Positions 22,415 to 34,800 of a stretch of 64,000 nucleotides of DNA are shown in pieces. This stretch comes from Leptodactylus fallax (lineage: Eukaryota > Chordata > Amphibia > Anura > Leptodactylidae). Every line of letters starts with the position of its first letter. The first letter of the stretch is position 1. Location of the stretch: assembly GCA_947044405.1 (NCBI GenBank), contig CAMRHE010000063.1, forward strand, positions 7,718,001 through 7,782,000, in the 5' to 3' direction. A program made the translations under genes and the position numbers. The notes beneath the pieces were generated by a model. That model made no database searches. It was given only the letters and a program-made list of their open reading frames with translations, and had not been told where the DNA came from.

Positions 22415-25400
22415 CAAATGCACAAGTCACACACAGGCTTCCGAGGGCACAAGTCACGCACAAGCTGCCGGCATAAGTCACGCAGGCCCCAGAAGGGGCT
22501 CAGGTCCCAGAAGGGGGGCTTAATAGTCAAATGCACAAGTCACACACTGGCTTCCGAGGGCCTAAGTCACACAGGCCCCGGAAGGGGGTCAGGTCCCAGA
22601 AGGGGGGCTTAATAGTCCAATGCTCAAGTCAAAAAGGGCGTCGGCGGCGCTTAATAGTCAAATGCACAAGTCACACACAGGCTTCCGAGGGCCTAAGTCA
22701 CACAGGCCCCGGAAGGGGGTCAGGTCCCAGAAGGGGGGCTTAATAGTCCAATGCTCAAGTCAAAAGGGCGTCGGCGGCGCTTAATAGTCAAATGCACAAG
22801 TCACACACAGGCTTCCGAGGGCACAAGTCACACAGGCCCAGGAAGGGGGTCAGGTCCCAGAAGGGGGGCTTAATAGTCCAATGCTCAAGTCAAAAGGGCG
22901 TCGGCGGCGCTTCATAGTCAAATGCACAAGTCACGCAGAGGCCAGAGTAGGAGGGCGTCGGCAGCACTTAATAGTCAAATGCACAAGTCACACACAGGCT
23001 TCCGAGGGCACAAGTCACGCACAAGCTGCCGGCATAAGTCACACAGGCCCCAGAAGGGGGTCAGGTCCCAGAAGGGGGGCTTAATAGTCAAATGCACAAG
23101 TCACACACAGGCTTCCGAGGGCACAAGTCACACAGGCCCCGGAAGGGGGTCAGGTCCCAGAAGGGGGGCTTAATAGTCCAATGCTCAAGTCAAAAAGGGC
23201 GTCGGCGGCGCTTCATAGTCAAATGCACAAGTCACACACAGGCCAGTGTAGGAGGGCGTCGGCAGCACTTAATAGTCAAATGCACAAGTCACACAGGCCA
23301 GTGTAGGAGGGCGTCGGCAGCACTTAATAGTCAAATGCACAAGTCACACACAGGCTTCCGAGGGCACAAGTCACGCACAAGCTGCCGGCATAAGTCACGC
23401 AGGCCCCAGGAGGGGCTCAGGTCCCAGAAGGGGGCTTAATAGTCAAATGCACAAGTCACACACAGGCTTCCGAGGGCACAAGTCACACAGGCCCAGGAAG
23501 GGGGTCAGGTCCCAGAAGGGGGCTTAATAGTCCAATGCTCAAGTCAAAAAGGGCGTCGGCGGCGCTTAATAGTCAAATGCACAAGTCACGCAGAGGCCAG
23601 AGTAGGAGGGCGTCGGCAGCACTTAATAGTCAAATGCACAAGTCACACACAGGCTTCCGAGGGCACAAGTCACGCACAAGCTGCCGGCATAAGTCACACA
23701 GGCCCCAGAAGGGGGTCAGGTCCCAGAAGGGGGGCTTAATAGTCAAATGCACAAGTCACACACAGGCTTCCGAGGGCACAAGTCACACAGGCCCCGGAAG
23801 GGGGTCAGGTCCCAGAAGGGGGGCTTAATAGTCCAATGCTCAAGTCAAAAAGGGCGTCGGCGGCGCTTCATAGTCAAATGCACAAGTCACACACAGGCCA
23901 GTGTAGGAGGGCGTCGGCAGCACAGTCAATGCACAAGTCACACAGGCCAGTGTAGGAGGGCGTCCAGGCAGCACTTAATAGTCAAATGCACAAGTCACAC
24001 ACAGGCTTCCGAGGGCACAAGTCACGCACAAGCTGCCGGCATAAGTCACGCAGGCCCCAGGAGGGGCTCAGGTCCCAGAAGGGGGCTTAATAGTCAAATG
24101 CACAAGTCACACACAGGCTTCCGAGGGCACAAGTCACACAGGCCCAGGAAGGGGGTCAGGTCCCAGAAGGGGGGCTTAATAGTCCAATGCTCAAGTAAAA
24201 AGGGCGTCGGCGGCGCTTAATAGTCAAATGCACAAGTCACACACAGGCTTCCGAGGGCACAAGTCACGCACAAGCTGCCGGCATAAGTCACGCAGGCCCC
24301 AGAAGGGGCTCAGGTCCCAGAAGGGGGGCTTAATAGTCAAATGCACAAGTCACACACTGGCTTCCGAGGGCCTAAGTCACACAGGCCCCGGAAGGGGGTC
24401 AGGTCCCAGAAGGGGGCTTAATAGTCCAATGCTCAAGTCAAAAAGGGCGTCGGCGGCGCTTAATAGTCAAATGCACAAGTCACACACAGGCTTCCGAGGG
24501 CCTAAGTCACACAGGCCCCGGAAGGGGGTCAGGTCCCAGAAGGGGGCTTAATAGTCCAATGCTCAAGTCAAAAAGGGCGTCGGCGGCGCTTAATAGTCAA
24601 ATGCACAAGTCACACACAGGCTTCCGAGGGCACAAGTCACACAGGCCCAGGAAGGGGGTCAGGTCCCAGAAGGGGGGCTTAATAGTCCAATGCTCAAGTC
24701 AAAAAGGGCGTCGGCGGCGCTTAATAGTCAAATGCACAAGTCACGCAGAGGCCAGAGTAGGAGGGCGTCGGCAGCACTTAATAGTCAAATGCACAAGTCA
24801 CACACAGGCTTCCGAGGGCACAAGTCACGCACAGGCTGCCGGCATAAGTCACACAGGCCCCAAAAGGAGGTCAGGTCCCAGAAGGGGGGCTTAATAGTCA
24901 AATGCACAAGTCACACACAGGCTTCCGAGGGCACAAGTCACACAGGCCCAGGAAGGGGGTCAGGTCCCAGAAGGGGGGCTTAATAGTCCAATGCTCAAGT
25001 AAAAAAGGGCGTCGGCGGCGCTTAATAGTCAAATGCACAAGTCACACACAGGCTTCCGAGGGCACAAGTCACGCACAAGCTGCCGGCATAAGTCACGCAG
25101 GCCCCAGAAGGGGCTCAGGTCCCAGAAGGGGGGCTTAATAGTCAAATGCACAAGTCACACACTGGCTTCCGAGGGCCTAAGTCACACAGGCCCCGGAAGG
25201 GGGTCAGGTCCCAGAAGGGGGGCTTAATAGTCCAATGCTCAAGTCAAAAAGGGCGTCGGCGGCGCTTAATAGTCAAATGCACAAGTCACACACAGGCTTC
25301 CGAGGGCCTAAGTCACACAGGCCCCGGAAGGGGGTCAGGTCCCAGAAGGGGGGCTTAATAGTCCAATGCTCAAGTCAAAAAGGGCGTCGGCGGCGCTTAA

Positions 25401-28400
25401 TAGTCAAATGCACAAGTCACACACAGGCTTCCGAGGGCACAAGTCACACAGGCCCAGGAAGGGGGTCAGGTCCCAGAAGGGGGGCTTAATAGTCCAATGC
25501 TCAAGTCAAAAAGGGCGTCGGCGGCGCTTCATAGTCAAATGCACAAGTCACGCAGAGGCCAGAGTAGGAGGGCGTCGGCAGCACTTAATAGTCAAATGCA
25601 CAAGTCACACACAGGCTTCCGAGGGCACAAGTCACGCACAAGCTGCCGGCATAAGTCACACAGGCCCCAGAAGGGGGTCAGGTCCCAGAAGGGGGGCTTA
25701 ATAGTCAAATGCACAAGTCACACACAGGCTTCCGAGGGCACAAGTCACACAGGCCCCGGAAGGGGGTCAGGTCCCAGAAGGGGGGCTTAATAGTCCAATG
25801 CTCAAGTCAAAAAGGGCGTCGGCGGCGCTTCATAGTCAAATGCACAAGTCACACACAGGCCAGTGTAGGAGGGCGTCGGCAGCACTTAATAGTCAAATGC
25901 ACAAGTCACACAGGCCAGTGTAGGAGGGCGTCGGCAGCACTTAATAGTCAAATGCACAAGTCACACACAGGCTTCCGAGGGCACAAGTCACGCACAAGCT
26001 GCCGGCATAAGTCACGCAGGCCCCAGGAGGGGCTCAGGTCCCAGAAGGGGGGCTTAATAGTCAAATGCACAAGTCACACACAGGCTTCCGAGGGCACAAG
26101 TCACACAGGCCCAGGAAGGGGGTCAGGTCCCAGAAGGGGGGCTTAATAGTCCAATGCTCAAGTCAAAAAGGGCGTCGGCGGCCTTAATAGTCAAATGCAC
26201 AAGTCACCAGAGGGGGTCCCTGTCTGCCGTCCCGGCTCCGTCCCCCCAGGAAGGGGGTCAGGTCCCAGAAGGGGGCTATAGTCCATGCTCAGTCAAGGGC
26301 GTCGGCGCGCTTAATAGTCAAATGCACAAGTCACACACAGGCTTCCGAGGGCACAAGTCACACAGGCCCAGGAAGGGGGTCAGGTCCCAGAAGGGGGGCT
26401 TAATAGTCCAATGCTCAAGTCAAAAAGGGCGTCGGCGGCGCTTAATAGTCAAATGCACAAGTCACGCAGAGGCCAGAGTAGGAGGGCGTCGGCAGCACTT
26501 AATAGTCAAATGCACAAGTCACACACAGGCTTCCGAGGGCACAAGTCACGCACAGGCTGCCGGCATAAGTCACACAGGCCCCAAAAGGGGGTCAGGTCCC
26601 AGAAGGGGGGCTTAATAGTCAAATGCACAAGTCACACACAGGCTTCCGAGGGCACAAGTCACACAGGCCCAGGAAGGGGGTCAGGTCCCAGAAGGGGGGC
26701 TTAATAGTCCAATGCTCAAGTAAAAAAGGGCGTCGGCGGCGCTTAATAGTCAAATGCACAAGTCACACACAGGCTTCCGAGGGCACAAGTCACGCACAAG
26801 CTGCCGGCATAAGTCACGCAGGCCCCAGAAGGGGCTCAGGTCCCAGAAGGGGGGCTTAATAGTCAAATGCACAAGTCACACACTGGCTTCCGAGGGCCTA
26901 AGTCACACAGGCCCCGGAAGGGGGTCAGGTCCCAGAAGGGGGGCTTAATAGTCCAATGCTCAAGTCAAAAAGGGCGTCGGCGGCGCTTAATAGTCAAATG
27001 CACAAGTCACACACAGGCTTCCGAGGGCCTAAGTCACACAGGCCCCGGAAGGGGGTCAGGTCCCAGAAGGGGGGCTTAATAGTCCAATGCTCAAGTCAAA
27101 AAGGGCGTCGGCGGCGCTTAATAGTCAAATGCACAAGTCACACACAGGCTTCCGAGGGCACAAGTCACACAGGCCCAGGAAGGGGGTCAGGTCCCAGAAG
27201 GGGGGCTTAATAGTCCAATGCTCAAGTCAAAAAGGGCGTCGGCGGCGCTTAATAGTCAAATGCACAAGTCACGCAGAGGCCAGAGTAGGAGGGCGTCGGC
27301 AGCACTTAATAGTCAAATGCACAAGTCACACACAGGCTTCCGAGGGCACAAGTCACGCACAGGCTGCCGGCATAAGTCACACAGGCCCCAAAAGGAGGTC
27401 AGGTCCCAGAAGGGGGGCTTAATAGTCAAATGCACAAGTCACACACAGGCTTCCGAGGGCACAAGTCACACAGGCCCAGGAAGGGGGTCAGGTCCCAGAA
27501 GGGGGCTTAATAGTCCAATGCTCAAGTAAAAAAGGGCGTCGGCGGCGCTTAATAGTCAAATGCACAAGTCACACACAGGCTTCCGAGGGCACAAGTCACG
27601 CACAAGCTGCCGGCATAAGTCACGCAGGCCCCAGAAGGGGCTCAGGTCCCAGAAGGGGGGCTTAATAGTCAAATGCACAAGTCACACACTGGCTTCCGAG
27701 GGCCTAAGTCACACAGGCCCCGGAAGGGGGTCAGGTCCCAGAAGGGGGGCTTAATAGTCCAATGCTCAAGTCAAAAAGGGCGTCGGCGGCGCTTAATAGT
27801 CAAATGCACAAGTCACACACAGGCTTCCGAGGGCCTAAGTCACACAGGCCCCGGAAGGGGGTCAGGTCCCAGAAGGGGGGCTTAATAGTCCAATGCTCAA
27901 GTCAAAAGGGCGTCGGCGGCGCTTAATAGTCAAATGCACAAGTCACACACAGGCTTCCGAGGGCACAAGTCACACAGGCCCAGGAAGGGGGTCAGGTCCC
28001 AGAAGGGGGGCTTAATAGTCCAATGCTCAAGTCAAAAAGGGCGTCGGCGGCGCTTCATAGTCAAATGCACAAGTCACGCAGAGGCCAGAGTAGGAGGGCG
28101 TCGGCAGCACTTAATAGTCAAATGCACAAGTCACACACAGGCTTCCGAGGGCACAAGTCACGCACAAGCTGCCGGCATAAGTCACACAGGCCCCAGAAGG
28201 GGGTCAGGTCCCAGAAGGGGGGCTTAATAGTCAAATGCACAAGTCACACACAGGCTTCCGAGGGCACAAGTCACACAGGCCCCGGAAGGGGGTCAGGTCC
28301 CAGAAGGGGGGCTTAATAGTCCAATGCTCAAGTCAAAAAGGGCGTCGGCGGCGCTTCATAGTCAAATGCACAAGTCACACACAGGCCAGTGTAGGAGGGC

Positions 28401-29059
28401 GTCGGCAGCACTTAATAGTCAAATGCACAAGTCACACAGGCCAGTGTAGGAGGGCGTCGGCAGCACTTAATAGTCAAATGCACAAGTCACACACAGGCTT
28501 CCGAGGGCACAAGTCACGCACAAGCTGCCGGCATAAGTCACGCAGGCCCCAGGAGGGGCTCAGGTCCCAGAAGGGGGGCTTAATAGTCAAATGCACAAGT
28601 CACACACAGGCTTCCGAGGGCACAAGTCACACAGGCCCAGGAAGGGGGTCAGGTCCCAGAAGGGGGCTTAATAGTCCAATGCTCAAGTAAAAAAGGGCGT
28701 CGGCGGCGCTTAATAGTCAAATGCACAAGTCACACACAGGCTTCCGAGGGCACAAGTCACGCACAAGCTGCCGGCATAAGTCACGCAGGCCCCAGAAGGG
28801 GCTCAGGTCCCAGAAGGGGGGCTTAATAGTCAAATGCACAAGTCACACACTGGCTTCCGAGGGCCTAAGTCACACAGGCCCCGGAAGGGGGTCAGGTCCC
28901 AGAAGGGGGCTTAATAGTCCAATGCTCAAGTCAAAAAGGGCGTCGGCGGCGCTTAATAGTCAAATGCACAAGTCACACACAGGCTTCCGAGGGCCTAAGT
29001 CACACAGGCCCCGGAAGGGGGTCAGGTCCCAGAAGGGGGGCTTAATAGTCCAATGCTCA

Positions 29060-29640
29060 AGTCAAAAAGGGCGTCGGCGGCCTTAATAGTCAAATGCACA
29101 AGTCACACACAGGCTTCCGAGGGCACAAGTCACACAGGCCCAGGAAGGGGTCAGGTCCCAGAAGGGGGCTTAATAGTCCAATGCTCAAGTAAAGTCAAAT
29201 GCCGTCGGCGAGGGGCTTAATAGTCAAATGCACAAGTCACACAGAGGCTTCCGAGGGCCAAGTCACGCACAGCCCGGCGTCCCGCCCCAGGGGTCAGGTC
29301 CCAGGGGGGGGTCCGGCTTCCGGGGGGGGGGGGGGCCGGGGGCGGGGCGCTTAATAGTCAAATGCACAAGTCACACACAGGCTTCCGAGGGCACAAGTCA
29401 CGCACAGGCTGCCGGCATGCCGCGGCCCAGAAGGGGCAGGTCCCGGGGGGCTTAATAGTTGCAAGTCACACACTGGCTTCCGAGGGCCTACACACAGGCC
29501 CCGAAGGGGGTCAGGTCCCAGAAGGGGGCTTAATTCAAGCCAGGGCCCCGAGGGCAGCACACAGGCCCCGGAAGGGGGTCAGGTCCCAGAAGGGGGGCTA
29601 GCCAATGCCAAGTCAAAAGGGCGCGGCGGCGCTTAATAGT
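29060..29640. other. Longest scrambled patch inside the array
   Basis: S module 28718 and the next L lose register here. There are runs of eight to eleven G, missing CTTAATAGT boxes and truncated AAGTCAC words. The base changes are not shared with other copies of the same modules, which suggests consensus error rather than an inherited variant. Confidence 0.7.
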
Positions 29641-31085
29641 CAAATGCACAAGTCACACACAGGCTTCCGAGGGCACAAGTCACACAGGCCCAGGAAGGGG
29701 GTCAGGTCCCAGAAGGGGGGCTTAATAGTCCAATGCTCAAGTCAAAAAGGGCGTCGGCGGCGCTTCATAGTCAAATGCACAAGCACGCAGAGGCCAGAGT
29801 AGGAGGGCGTCGGCAGCACTTAATAGTCAAATGCACAAGTCACACACAGGCTTCCGAGGGCACAAGTCACGCACAAGCTGCCGGCATAAGTCACACAGGC
29901 CCCAGAAGGGGGTCAGGTCCCAGAAGGGGGGCTTAATAGTCAAATGCACAAGTCACACACAGGCTTCCGAGGGCACAAGTCACACAGGCCCCGGAAGGGG
30001 GTCAGGTCCCAGAAGGGGGGCTTAATAGTCCAATGCTCAAGTCAAAAAGGGCGTCGGCGGCGCTTCATAGTCAAATGCACAAGTCACACACAGGCCAGTG
30101 TAGGAGGGCGTCGGCAGCACTTAATAGTCAAATGCACAAGTCACACAGGCCAGTGGGAGGGCGTCGGTCAGGTCCCAGAGCTTAATAGTCAAATGCACAA
30201 GTCACACACAGGCTTCCGAGGGCACAAGTCACGCACAGCTGCCGGCAAAGTCACGAGGCCCCAGGAGGGGTCAGGTCCCAGAAGGGGGCTTAATAGTCAA
30301 ATGCACAAGTCACACACAGGCTTCCGAGGGCACAAGTCACACAGGCCCAGGAAGGGGGTCAGGTCCCAGAAGGGGGGCTTAATAGTCCAATGCTCAAGTC
30401 AAAAAGGGCGTCGGCGGCGCTTAATAGTCAAATGCACAAGTCACGCAGAGGCCAGAGTAGGAGGGCGTCGGCAGCACTTAATAGTCAAATGCACAAGTCA
30501 CACACAGGCTTCCGAGGGCACAAGTCACGCACAAGCTGCCGGCATAAGTCACACAGGCCCCAGAAGGGGGTCAGGTCCCAGAAGGGGGGCTTAATAGTCA
30601 AATGCACAAGTCACACACAGGCTTCCGAGGGCACAAGTCACACAGGCCCCGGAAGGGGGTCAGGTCCCAGAAGGGGGGCTTAATAGTCCAATGCTCAAGT
30701 CAAAAAGGGCGTCGGCGGCGCTTCATAGTCAAATGCACAAGTCACACACAGGCCAGTGTAGGAGGGCGTCGGCAGCACTTAATAGTCAAATGCACAAGTC
30801 ACACAGGCCAGTGTAGGAGGGCGTCGGCAGCACTTAATAGTCAAATGCACAAGTCACACACAGGCTTCCGAGGGCACAAGTCACGCACAAGCTGCCGGCA
30901 TAAGTCACGCAGGCCCCAGGAGGGGCTCAGGTCCCAGAAGGGGGGCTTAATAGTCAAATGCACAAGTCACACACAGGCTTCCGAGGGCACAAGTCACACA
31001 GGCCCAGGAAGGGGGTCAGGTCCCAGAAGGGGGGCTTAATAGTCCAATGCTCAAGTAAAAAAGGGCGTCGGCGGCGCTTAATAGT

Positions 31086-31892
31086 CAAATGCACAAGTCA
31101 CACACAGGCTTCCGAGGGCACAAGTCACGCACAAGCTGCCGGCATAAGTCACGCAGGCCCCAGAAGGGGCTCAGGTCCCAGAAGGGGGGCTTAATAGTCA
31201 AATGCACAAGTCACACACTGGCTTCCGAGGGCCTAAGTCACACAGGCCCCGGAAGGGGGTCAGGTCCCAGAAGGGGGGCTTAATAGTCCAATGCTCAAGT
31301 CAAAAAGGGCGTCGGCGGCGCTTAATAGTCAAATGCACAAGTCACACACAGGCTTCCGAGGGCCTAAGTCACACAGGCCCCGGAAGGGGGTCAGGTCCCA
31401 GAAGGGGGGCTTAATAGTCCAATGCTCAAGTCAAAAAGGGCGTCGGCGGCGCTTAATAGTCAAATGCACAAGTCACACACAGGCTTCCGAGGGCACAAGT
31501 CACACAGGCCCAGGAAGGGGGTCAGGTCCCAGAAGGGGGGCTTAATAGTCCAATGCTCAAGTCAAAAAGGGCGTCGGCGGCGCTTAATAGTCAAATGCAC
31601 AAGTCACGCAGAGGCCAGAGTAGGAGGGCGTCGGCAGCACTTAATAGTCAAATGCACAAGTCACACACAGGCTTCCGAGGGCACAAGTCACGCACAGGCT
31701 GCCGGCATAAGTCACACAGGCCCCAAAAGGAGGTCAGGTCCCAGAAGGGGGGCTTAATAGTCAAATGCACAAGTCACACACAGGCTTCCGAGGGCACAAG
31801 TCACACAGGCCCAGGAAGGGGGTCAGGTCCCAGAAGGGGGGCTTAATAGTCCAATGCTCAAGTAAAAAAGGGCGTCGGCGGCGCTTAATAGT
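31086..31892. repeat. Reference S module (807 bp)
   Basis: ABC BC BC D ABC with no net indel. The final C carries the variant AAGTAAAAAAGGGCG, which marks module ends, and the second A carries CCCCAAAAGGAGG, which is specific to S (and to the S-like tail of L'). Confidence 0.92.
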
Positions 31893-34800
31893 CAAATGCA
31901 CAAGTCACACACAGGCTTCCGAGGGCACAAGTCACGCACAAGCTGCCGGCATAAGTCACGCAGGCCCCAGAAGGGGCTCAGGTCCCAGAAGGGGGGCTTA
32001 ATAGTCAAATGCACAAGTCACACACTGGCTTCCGAGGGCCTAAGTCACACAGGCCCCGGAAGGGGGTCAGGTCCCAGAAGGGGGGCTTAATAGTCCAATG
32101 CTCAAGTCAAAAAGGGCGGGGTCGGCGGCGCTTAATAGTCAAATGCACAAGTCACACACAGGCTTCCGAGGGCCTAAGTCACACAGGCCCCGGAAGGGGG
32201 TCAGGTCCCAGAAGGGGGGGCTTAATAGTCCAATGCTCAAGTCAAAAAGGGCGTCGGCGGCGCTTAATAGTCAAATGCACAAGTCACACACAGGCTTCCG
32301 AGGGCACAAGTCACACAGGCCCAGGAAGGGGGTCAGGTCCCAGAAGGGGGGCTTAATAGTCCAATGCTCAAGTCAAAAAGGGCGTCGGCGGCGCTTCATA
32401 GTCAAATGCACAAGTCACGCAGAGGCCAGAGTAGGAGGGCGTCGGCAGCACTTAATAGTCAAATGCACAAGTCACACACAGGCTTCCGAGGGCACAAGTC
32501 ACGCACAAGCTGCCGGCATAAGTCACACAGGCCCCAGAAGGGGGTCAGGTCCCAGAAGGGGGGCTTAATAGTCAAATGCACAAGTCACACACAGGCTTCC
32601 GAGGGCACAAGTCACACAGGCCCCGGAAGGGGGTCAGGTCCCAGAAGGGGGGCTTAATAGTCCAATGCTCAAGTCAAAAAGGGCGTCGGCGGCGCTTCAT
32701 AGTCAAATGCACAAGTCACACACAGGCCAGTGTAGGAGGGCGTCGGCAGCACTTAATAGTCAAATGCACAAGTCACACAGGCCAGTGTAGGAGGGCGTCG
32801 GCAGCACTTAATAGTCAAATGCACAAGTCACACACAGGCTTCCGAGGGCACAAGTCACGCACAAGCTGCCGGCATAAGTCACGCAGGCCCCAGGAGGGGC
32901 TCAGGTCCCAGAAGGGGGGCTTAATAGTCAAATGCACAAGTCACACACAGGCTTCCGAGGGCACAAGTCACACAGGCCCAGGAAGGGGGTCAGGTCCCAG
33001 AAGGGGGGCTTAATAGTCCAATGCTCAAGTCAAAAAGGGCGTCGGCGGCGCTTAATAGTCAATGCACAAGTCACGCAGAGGCCAGAGTAGGAGGGCGTCG
33101 GCAGCACTTAATAGTCAAATGCACAAGTCACACACAGGCTTCCGAGGGCACAAGTCACACAGGCCCAGGAAGGGGTCAGGCCCCAGAGGGGGGTCAATGC
33201 CAGAAGGGTCGCGATAGTCAAATGCACAAGTCACACACAGGCTTCCGAGGGCACAAGTCACACAGGCCCAGGAAGGGGGTCAGGTCCCAGAAGGGGGGCT
33301 TAATAGTCCAATGCTCAAGTCAAAAGGGCGTCGGCGGCGCTTAATAGTCAAATGCACAAGTCACGCAGAGGCCAGAGTAGGAGGGCGTCGGCAGCACTTA
33401 ATAGTCAAATGCACAAGTCACACACAGGCTTCCGAGGGCACAAGTCACGCACAGGCTGCCGGCATAAGTCACACAGGCCCCAAAAGGAGGTCAGGTCCCA
33501 GAAGGGGGGCTTAATAGTCAAATGCACAAGTCACACACAGGCTTCCGAGGGCACAAGTCACACAGGCCCAGGAAGGGGGTCAGGTCCCAGAAGGGGGGCT
33601 TAATAGTCCAATGCTCAAGTAAAAAAGGGCGTCGGCGGCGCTTAATAGTCAAATGCACAAGTCACACACAGGCTTCCGAGGGCACAAGTCACGCACAAGC
33701 TGCCGGCATAAGTCACGCAGGCCCCAGAAGGGGCTCAGGTCCCAGAAGGGGGGCTTAATAGTCAAATGCACAAGTCACACACTGGCTTCCGAGGGCCTAA
33801 GTCACACAGGCCCCGGAAGGGGGTCAGGTCCCAGAAGGGGGGCTTAATAGTCCAATGCTCAAGTCAAAAAGGGCGTCGGCGGCGCTTAATAGTCAAATGC
33901 ACAAGTCACACACAGGCTTCCGAGGGCCTAAGTCACACAGGCCCCGGAAGGGGGTCAGGTCCCAGAAGGGGGGCTTAATAGTCCAATGCTCAAGTCAAAA
34001 AGGGCGTCGGCGGCGCTTAATAGTCAAATGCACAAGTCACACACAGGCTTCCGAGGGCACAAGTCACACAGGCCCAGGAAGGGGGTCAGGTCCCAGAAGG
34101 GGGGCTTAATAGTCCAATGCTCAAGTCAAAAAGGGCGTCGGCGGCGCTTAATAGTCAAATGCACAAGTCACGCAGAGGCCAGAGTAGGAGGGCGTCGGCA
34201 GCACTTAATAGTCAAATGCACAAGTCACACACAGGCTTCCGAGGGCACAAGTCACGCACAGGCTGCCGGCATAAGTCACACAGGCCCCAAAAGGAGGTCA
34301 GGTCCCAGAAGGGGGGCTTAATAGTCAAATGCACAAGTCACACACAGGCTTCCGAGGGCACAAGTCACACAGGCCCAGGAAGGGGGTCAGGTCCCAGAAG
34401 GGGGGCTTAATAGTCCAATGCTCAAGTAAAAAAGGGCGTCGGCGGCGCTTAATAGTCAAATGCACAAGTCACACACAGGCTTCCGAGGGCACAAGTCACG
34501 CACAAGCTGCCGGCATAAGTCACGCAGGCCCCAGAAGGGGCTCAGGTCCCAGAAGGGGGGCTTAATAGTCAAATGCACAAGTCACACACTGGCTTCCGAG
34601 GGCCTAAGTCACACAGGCCCCGGAAGGGGGTCAGGTCCCAGAAGGGGGGCTTAATAGTCCAATGCTCAAGTCAAAAAGGGCGTCGGCGGCGCTTAATAGT
34701 CAAATGCACAAGTCACACACAGGCTTCCGAGGGCCTAAGTCACACAGGCCCCGGAAGGGGGTCAGGTCCCAGAAGGGGGGCTTAATAGTCCAATGCTCAA

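Larger units (their letters stand above)
25030..31892. repeat. 7.2-kb super-repeat, copy 2 (L' S M S L S)
   Basis: 6,863 bp; shortened by scrambled stretches at 26180-26310, 29060-29640 and 30150-30290. It is separated from copy 1 by one extra L-S pair (22415..25029). Confidence 0.7.
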